Shown here in pieces: positions 5,843-9,691 of a stretch of DNA of 9,691 nt. The stretch spans positions 1 to 9,691 of the forward strand of contig JBKBXU010000171.1 of the NCBI GenBank assembly GCA_046313675.1, given 5' to 3'. Origin of the DNA: JBKBXU01 sp046313675. GTDB lineage: Bacteria > Bacteroidota > Bacteroidia > Cytophagales > Cytophagaceae. Position 1 is the stretch's first letter; each line of letters starts with the position of its first letter. A program made the translations under genes and the position numbers. The notes beneath the pieces were generated by a model, which was not told the DNA's origin, made no database searches, and worked only from the letters and a program-made list of their open reading frames with translations.

Positions 5843-7861
5843 TTAAGAGGTAATACTTTTTGATGCGATGTTTTCTAATAGTTTTATTTCTTCTTCAAGC
5901 TCTTTACAAGCCTGGCCACAAACTGTTAATATCTTAGTAACTAGTTCATTAATTTCTATATTTTCAGGAAGCCCACCTACCTGTGTCATGGCACCTTCCT
6001 GTACCTTTTTTGCCATTTCTTCAAATTGGCCGTTAATTCCCATAATTGCAAAAGACGGAATAATTTTATGAGCGGCAGATGACAAGGTATCCCATTCCAT
6101 GGTTTTTAAACTCTTGTTCATAATGTCGGTCAAATGATAGGTTTGTTCCAGATAAAGGTTTATCATTTCCATCATCAATTTTGGATTGGATTTGGTGCGG
6201 CGCTTCAATTCCTGAAGATTTGTACACCTGACCTCATTGTTTTTAGGCTCTGGATCATTTGCCTCTGTAGACCATTTTTCCTGCCCGGCCTTTTGGAGTG
6301 ACCCGACTATTTTAGAATACAACAACCTTTCATCCACCGGCTTTGCTACATAATCATTCATTCCCACTGCCTTGCATTTTGTTAAATCTGTTGTTGTAAC
6401 ATCGGCCGTTAAGGCAATAATGGGAATATCTGACTTCATGATGCTACGTATGTATTCTGTAGCCTCAAAGCCATTCATTTCCGGCATTTGCAAATCCATA
6501 AGAATGACATCATAAGAGTTCTCCTGAAGTTTTTCTATGGCAATTTTTCCGTTGGCAGCAATATCGCATCCAAATCCAAAATCCTCCAAGAGGGTTTTCA
6601 TTAATAGTTGGTTGAGTGCTATATCCTCTACGACTAATATTTTTATATTATTAATTTCATTCTCTAACTCAACGGGCAGGTTATCATCTTCTGCTTGTGC
6701 ATTAGTTTTCAGGAAGTTTAAGGTAAAGCTAAAAGTAGAACCCACATTCACCTCACTATGTAAGCTAATAGTTCCACCCTGGGACTCGACCAGTTGCTTT
6801 ACTATTGCCAATCCTAAACCTGTGCCACCATATAGCCTTGAAGTACCACTCGTTGCCTGCTGGAAATCTTCAAATACGCTTTTAATTCTATCTTCTGCGA
6901 TGCCAATCCCTGTGTCTTTAACGGCAAATTCAATGGTTACCTTCCCCTCATTTTCATTGAGCACCTGAACGCTCACAATGATTTTGCCAACTTTTGTGAA
7001 CTTCACTGCATTACTAACCAGGTTCAAGATGATCTGATGCAAACGTACAGGATCCCCGATCAGGACTTCCGGAATCTTGCTGTCAAATTCTTTGATCAGT
7101 TTTAAATTTTTTTCCTGGATTTTTGTCTCAAACAAATGAAGCATGGCAGATATCGACAAGGACATTTTGAAAGGGATCTGCTCAAAAGTCATCTTTCCGG
7201 CATCAACTTTTGCCAGATCAAGTATATCGTTTATAAGTAAAATCAAGGCATCGCCACTGGTTTTTATGGCGGTAAGATATTCTCTTTGCTTGGGAGTAAG
7301 ATCGGTTCTCAGCACCACTTTTGTAAATCCGATTATAGCATTCATAGGCGTACGGATTTCATGACTCATGTTGGAGAGGAATTGCTGTTTGGCTTTTACA
7401 GCATCTTCGGCTTTGCATTTTGCTTCTTCGGCAATTCCCCTGGCCAGGTCTGCAAAAGCTCTCGCTTCTTGCAACTCTTTGGCAATCTGTATTTTTTGAT
7501 CAGTGACATCTCTAGCCACAATTACTACACCCAGCACATTGCCTGCCTCGTCTTTATAAACAGAGCCATTAAACAATACATCTGTAAGTTTACCATCTAT
7601 ATGTTGTAGCGTAAGTGGACAATCGGCAATGGATCCTTTTGAAAATACTTGCTGATATACTTCACGGGCCTTTTGTGGTTCTGTAAAATAATCAAAAAAG
7701 TCAGTTCCCGTTAGCTTCTGACGCGACACACCGGTTATAAGAGCCATTGCCTCATTCATGTCGGTAATTTTGCCCTCTATGTTGATGGTAACCAGCGGAT
7801 CCAGGCTTGCCTCTATCAAACTTCTGGCGTAATTATGTTCGTGCTTATTGGCTAGTACCAT
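5843..7861 (-). CDS. soluble PAS hybrid histidine kinase with REC and HPt domains
   Basis: The product is 672 residues with no membrane helix, so it should be cytoplasmic. In order: one PAS domain (about 10-122, SLIEASLDPLVTINIEG...), a short coiled coil (about 125-160), HisKA with His167 in SHEIRTP, HATPase_c with N-box Asn280/Asn284 (LNLVSNAVKFT), G1 DTGIG (316-320) and G2 GGTGLG (345-350), a receiver (about 406-520) with D413, phosphoacceptor Asp456 in LMDLQMP, Thr485 and Lys507 of AKP, and a C-terminal HPt domain with His598 in AAHKIIPSF. All catalytic residues are present. The expected relay is His167, Asp456, His598, then Asp64 of the next gene. The PAS ligand is unknown. It starts 27 bases after the AraC-type gene and ends 6 before the receiver gene, so it is the middle gene of the operon. 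Confidence 0.95.
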   Translation of the reverse strand: MVLANKHEHNYARSLIEASLDPLVTINIEGKITDMNEAMALITGVSRQKLTGTDFFDYFTEPQKAREVYQQVFSKGSIADCPLTLQHIDGKLTDVLFNGSVYKDEAGNVLGVVIVARDVTDQKIQIAKELQEARAFADLARGIAEEAKCKAEDAVKAKQQFLSNMSHEIRTPMNAIIGFTKVVLRTDLTPKQREYLTAIKTSGDALILLINDILDLAKVDAGKMTFEQIPFKMSLSISAMLHLFETKIQEKNLKLIKEFDSKIPEVLIGDPVRLHQIILNLVSNAVKFTKVGKIIVSVQVLNENEGKVTIEFAVKDTGIGIAEDRIKSVFEDFQQATSGTSRLYGGTGLGLAIVKQLVESQGGTISLHSEVNVGSTFSFTLNFLKTNAQAEDDNLPVELENEINNIKILVVEDIALNQLLMKTLLEDFGFGCDIAANGKIAIEKLQENSYDVILMDLQMPEMNGFEATEYIRSIMKSDIPIIALTADVTTTDLTKCKAVGMNDYVAKPVDERLLYSKIVGSLQKAGQEKWSTEANDPEPKNNEVRCTNLQELKRRTKSNPKLMMEMINLYLEQTYHLTDIMNKSLKTMEWDTLSSAAHKIIPSFAIMGINGQFEEMAKKVQEGAMTQVGGLPENIEINELVTKILTVCGQACKELEEEIKLLENIASKSITS

Positions 7862-7888
7862 ATGTGTATATTTTTATCGATTCTATAA

Positions 7889-8464
7889 TTAGCAATTTGA
7901 ACCTCCGATTTCTTCTATCGGCTTCCTCTTTTTTTCCCTTAATTGTTTGAAGTGGGAAGGTGAAAGCCCGGTAATTTTTTTAAATTGGTTAGATAAATGG
8001 GCAACACTGCTGTAGTTCATTTTCCAGGCAATCTCAGTAATATTCAGCTCGCCATAAATAATTAATTCTTTGATACGTTCGATTTTATGACATATTATGA
8101 ATTGCTCAATCGTTGTTCCCTGAACTTCTGAAAATAAATTGGAAAGATAGGTATAATCGTGGTTAAGTTTATCTGATAAAAAAGAAGAAAATTTTATCTT
8201 CATCAACTCATCGGTGTGATGAATCTTTTCAATAATAACATTTTTTATTTTTTCAATCAATATGGCCTTTTTGTCATCCATCAATTCCAGTCCTGAGCAG
8301 TGCAAAGCCGTTCTTAATTGCTCACGCTGAACAGCAGTAATCTGTTCCATGATCTCAACTTCTCCCAGGTCGACAACAACAAAATGAAGCTGAAGGGATT
8401 TTAAGGCTTCTTTTACTGCCATTTTGCACCTGGCACTAACCATGTATTTTATATATAATTTCAA
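7889..8464 (-). CDS. AraC-type regulator with an HMA-like N-terminal domain
   Basis: The product is 191 residues. The C-terminal half has the two AraC helix-turn-helix units: DYTYLSNLFSEVQGTTIEQFI (as overlapping pieces, about 103-123) and ITEIAWKMNYSSVAHLSNQF followed by KKITGLSPSHFK (about 142-173). The N-terminal part (1-80) starts MKLYIKYMVSARCKMAV, the layout of a small metal-binding-like (HMA-type) fold; relatives as I recall them carry two cysteines (MVCxRC), whereas here the first is Ser10 and only Cys13 remains. The start is TTG (8462-8464), backed by the strong site AAGGAG at 8470-8475, five bases upstream; an ATG at codon 8 would remove the first strand. It is the first gene of an operon with the kinase and receiver genes and has its own copy (F) of the shared promoter, so it is probably autoregulated. 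It is the only DNA-binding protein found in the window. Confidence 0.92.
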   Translation of the reverse strand: MKLYIKYMVSARCKMAVKEALKSLQLHFVVVDLGEVEIMEQITAVQREQLRTALHCSGLELMDDKKAILIEKIKNVIIEKIHHTDELMKIKFSSFLSDKLNHDYTYLSNLFSEVQGTTIEQFIICHKIERIKELIIYGELNITEIAWKMNYSSVAHLSNQFKKITGLSPSHFKQLREKKRKPIEEIGGSNC

Positions 8465-8469
8465 TAGGA

Positions 8470-8475
8470 CTCCTT
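8470..8475 (-). promoter_or_regulatory. strong ribosome binding site deciding a TTG start
   Basis: AAGGAG on the minus strand sits five bases before TTG at 8462-8464. Most genes in this window have no such sequence, as is usual for Bacteroidota, so this site marks the TTG as the real start and may compensate for the weak start codon of the regulator. Confidence 0.7.
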
Positions 8476-8489
8476 CTTTGGACTTACGA

Positions 8490-8554
8490 CAAAATTAATC
8501 AGGATTATGGCAATAAGTGTTACATAACTTTTAATATTGTTACATATTTCACAG
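8490..8554 (-). promoter_or_regulatory. shared bipartite promoter, copy F (regulator operon)
   Basis: Minus-strand reading: distal box CTGTGAAATATGTAA (8540-8554), 14-bp gap, proximal box ATGTAACACT (8516-8525), 22 bp, then TTTG of the -7 box TAATTTTG (8490-8497), a perfect TAnnTTTG. The gap is one base shorter than in copies A-E, so the core repeats (ATGTAA, ATGTAA, identical) are 20 bp apart. The leader is about 20 bases. A perfect -7 box suggests substantial basal transcription of the regulator compared with its targets. Confidence 0.75.
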
Positions 8555-8577
8555 GTTGTTAAGTTCCTCTATAGCAT

Positions 8578-8610
8578 AAAAAAAGAGGGGCAACATGATG
8601 CTGTCCCTCT
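8578..8610 (-). terminator. intrinsic terminator of the barrel gene at 8629-9207
   Basis: On the minus strand AGAGGG (8610-8605) pairs with CCCTCT (8589-8584), extended by a partly paired inner stem, and the 3' arm leads into TTTTTTT (8584-8578). It lies 18 bases after the barrel stop and 23 bp before the distal box of promoter copy F, separating the barrel gene from the regulator operon. Confidence 0.92.
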
Positions 8611-8628
8611 GCAATATCTTTTAGATCA

Positions 8629-9207
8629 TTATGATTTATGACCAAATAAATAAAACAAGCCTAACTGAAACCCTCTGTTGGTTAATTTTGCAGAACCATG
8701 TTCATTGATCTGACTTAAGCCATGGTTATATCTTGCATCTATTCCCAGGCCGCTTTTGGTATGTACATAACTGGCTCCCACGCTCAAAGAAAAGTCCAGC
8801 ATGTTGAAATCATTGGTATGGTTTGCACTCATATGGTTATTAATTGAATTTGCCTTCATCAAAAACCCCACCTGTGGGCCAGCATGCAACCTGAAACCAT
8901 TATTGAACATGTATTGTAAAAGAACAGGCACATTGATATAGTCCAGGTTAAGCCTTGCATTTGAATTTTGATACTTTCCTCCCTGACCTGAATACATTAT
9001 TTCCGGCTGTAGTGCAAACTTTTCGCTCAAATGGATGTGGGCTAGCACTCCTGCATGAAAGCCAATTTTAGAGTCAAAATTATAATTGTTGGTAGAGTGC
9101 ACATCATATATATTTAAGCCACCTTTAAACCCCAGGTGTGTGTCCTGAGCACTTGCACTACTTACCATAAAAATTGCTGTCAATACTGCGATTAAATAAA
9201 ATTTCAT
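8629..9207 (-). CDS. PorT-family outer-membrane beta-barrel protein
   Basis: The product is 192 residues with a signal peptide (MKFYLIAVLTAIFMVSSASA, cleavage before QD). The mature part shows the PorT/OMP_b-brl_2 order: LGFKGGLNIYDV, FHAGVLAHIHL, FALQPEIMYSGQGG, DYINVPVLLQYMF, RLHAGPQVGFLM, LDFSLSVGASYV, GLGIDARYNHGLSQI and the terminal strand GFQLGLFYLFG. It shares landmarks with the barrel at 774-1409 and is probably its paralogue. No ligand can be named. It is a single-gene unit, with promoter copy E upstream (leader about 25 bases) and an intrinsic terminator downstream, directly upstream of the regulator operon. Confidence 0.9.
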   Translation of the reverse strand: MKFYLIAVLTAIFMVSSASAQDTHLGFKGGLNIYDVHSTNNYNFDSKIGFHAGVLAHIHLSEKFALQPEIMYSGQGGKYQNSNARLNLDYINVPVLLQYMFNNGFRLHAGPQVGFLMKANSINNHMSANHTNDFNMLDFSLSVGASYVHTKSGLGIDARYNHGLSQINEHGSAKLTNRGFQLGLFYLFGHKS

Positions 9208-9232
9208 ATTTCTTTAGATTTAAATTATATGA

Positions 9233-9298
9233 CAAAGGTGCGGTTTATCCCTTGACATTGTGTTGCACAATTGATTCTATTAGTTGCACGATTCACAC
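9233..9298 (-). promoter_or_regulatory. shared bipartite promoter, copy E (for barrel at 8629-9207)
   Basis: Minus-strand reading: distal box GTGTGAATCGTGCAA (9284-9298), 15-bp gap, proximal box GTGCAACACA (9259-9268), 22 bp, then TTTG of the -7 box CACCTTTG (9233-9240). Here the direct repeat is easiest to see: CGTGCAACTA in the distal and TGTGCAACAC in the proximal site, 21 bp apart. Both half-sites changed T to C in the same place (GTGCAA instead of GTRTAA), a sign that the two are read by the same protein. Confidence 0.85.
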
Positions 9299-9368
9299 TT
9301 TAAAAAAAGTAATAAAAAAGGGGGTCGGCTCATTATATGTTTCACAGTATACTGACCCGTTCCGGAAT

Positions 9369-9433
9369 ATGTGAACTATGTAACTATTTCTAAAATTATA
9401 TAACAGTTACCATTACAGTTAAAGCGACCTTGC
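9369..9433 (+). promoter_or_regulatory. diverged bipartite promoter, copy H (for plus-strand lipoprotein)
   Basis: On the plus strand: ATGTGAACTATGTAA (9369-9383) matches the distal box, 14-bp gap, ATATAACAGT (9398-9407) resembles the proximal box of copy F, and 22 bp on comes TTGC within GACCTTGC (9426-9433), a poor -7 box. It faces copy E across 70 bp, so the gap between the two genes would hold one element for each direction. A separate -7-like TTCGTTTG at 9469-9476 is an alternative promoter. Confidence 0.4.
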
Positions 9434-9502
9434 AGTAAGTTAAAATATAGGATAAACACCTTATCTCTTTCGTTTGCTATCCATTTAAAAAAAATAGAAA
9501 TT

Positions 9503-9691
9503 ATGAAATCCATATTCTTATTAAGCGCATTTGCAGGTACCTTAATGTTTGCTTGTAACAATACTACACCACAAGAAGAGAAAGTAATTGAAGTAGAAGC
9601 CCCAGCCCAAAAGGTTGTTGTTGAAGAAGACAAAGGGACATCCGTAAAGCTCAACTCTGATGGTGGGTCTGTTAGCACACCTGGTTTAAGT
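9503..9691 (+). CDS. start of a small lipoprotein, cut by window edge
   Basis: ATG at 9503-9505 opens a frame of 63 codons that is still open at the window end. It begins MKSIFLLSAFAGTLMFAC, a lipoprotein signal with Cys18, then NNTTPQEEKVIEVEAP, an acidic/Val-rich stretch and DKGTSVKLNSDGGSVST. No family is recognised; the mature start is a low-complexity linker of the kind that precedes a folded or charged tail. It is the only gene on the plus strand and is divergent from the barrel gene at 8629-9207 (295-base gap). Confidence 0.75.
   Translation, partial: MKSIFLLSAFAGTLMFACNNTTPQEEKVIEVEAPAQKVVVEEDKGTSVKLNSDGGSVSTPGLS

Noticed and set aside
6537..6968. Plus-strand open frame of 143 codons opposite the hybrid kinase.
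   Set aside because: It is the antisense shadow of the strongly supported HATPase and receiver region of the kinase gene.
9401..9421. Direct repeat TAACAGTTA / TTACAGTTA as a LytTR-type site.
   Set aside because: The 12-bp repeat distance is not the 21-22 bp of LytTR sites, and no LytTR protein is encoded here.
9376..9678. Minus-strand open frame of 100 codons at the right edge.
   Set aside because: It is antisense to a frame with a clear lipoprotein signal peptide and crosses the intergenic region; no signal or domain is seen in it.
1..9691. CRISPR array, tRNA, rRNA, insertion sequence or phage genes.
   Set aside because: No regularly spaced direct repeats, no cloverleaf or rRNA-like sequence, and no transposase, integrase or phage protein was found.

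Overview
The window looks like a chromosomal segment of a Bacteroidota bacterium, probably of the Sphingobacteriia/Chitinophagia/Cytophagia side; the genus cannot be fixed from sequence reading alone. The signs are low GC, PorT-type outer-membrane beta-barrels, lipoproteins with a Cys-Lys-Lys style start, a cytoplasmic PAS hybrid kinase with the Bacteroidota-style HPt motif, few Shine-Dalgarno sequences, and -7 boxes of the TAnnTTTG type. Almost all genes are on the minus strand and are read from right to left. One lipoprotein gene at the far right is on the plus strand and runs off the window.

Layout in transcription order (right to left). 9503-9691(+): start of a small lipoprotein. 9207-8629: outer-membrane barrel with its own terminator. 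8464-5381: regulator operon of an AraC-type protein (TTG start, strong ribosome binding site), a PAS-HisKA-HATPase-REC-HPt hybrid kinase and a single-domain response regulator. 5211-5002: two-helix membrane protein. 4658-4130: a secreted/anchored 108-residue protein plus a 51-residue Lmo0937-like membrane protein. 4004-3438: barrel protein, followed by a YtxH-family protein (3329-3084) and a hairpin terminator. 2807-2058: DUF3494 (ice-binding-like) lipoprotein with a textbook terminator. 1881-249: coiled-coil lipoprotein, PorT-type barrel, and a lipocalin-like lipoprotein, probably one operon. The leftmost 248 bases hold two hairpins and perhaps the start of another small ORF.

The main result is a shared promoter architecture. 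Upstream of the transcription units starting at 1881, 2807, 4004, 4658 and 9207 I find the same bipartite element: a 15-bp distal box (consensus GTGTGAATnRTRYAA), a gap of exactly 15 bp, a proximal box RTGYAACAYA (in three cases a perfect TGTGT-A-ACACA palindrome), then exactly 22 bp to a TTTG/TTTA that forms the -7 box (mostly CACCTTTG/A). The two boxes share a core, RTRYAA, repeated in the same direction 21 bp apart, i.e. two helical turns. The regulator operon itself carries a variant (gap 14 bp, same 22-bp distance, perfect -7 box TAATTTTG). Weaker 14-bp-gap variants precede the 5211 gene and the plus-strand lipoprotein. The window therefore reads as a compact regulon: a sensor-phosphorelay-AraC cassette that probably controls itself and a neighbouring set of envelope and stress-type genes. 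The direct-repeat geometry suits an AraC-family activator, and the AraC-type protein is the only DNA-binding protein encoded here, but that link is inference.

A second pattern is a pair of 16-bp hairpins (138-179 and 2942-2979) whose inner stems are almost identical while the outer stems differ yet stay paired, which suggests a small dispersed palindromic repeat family.
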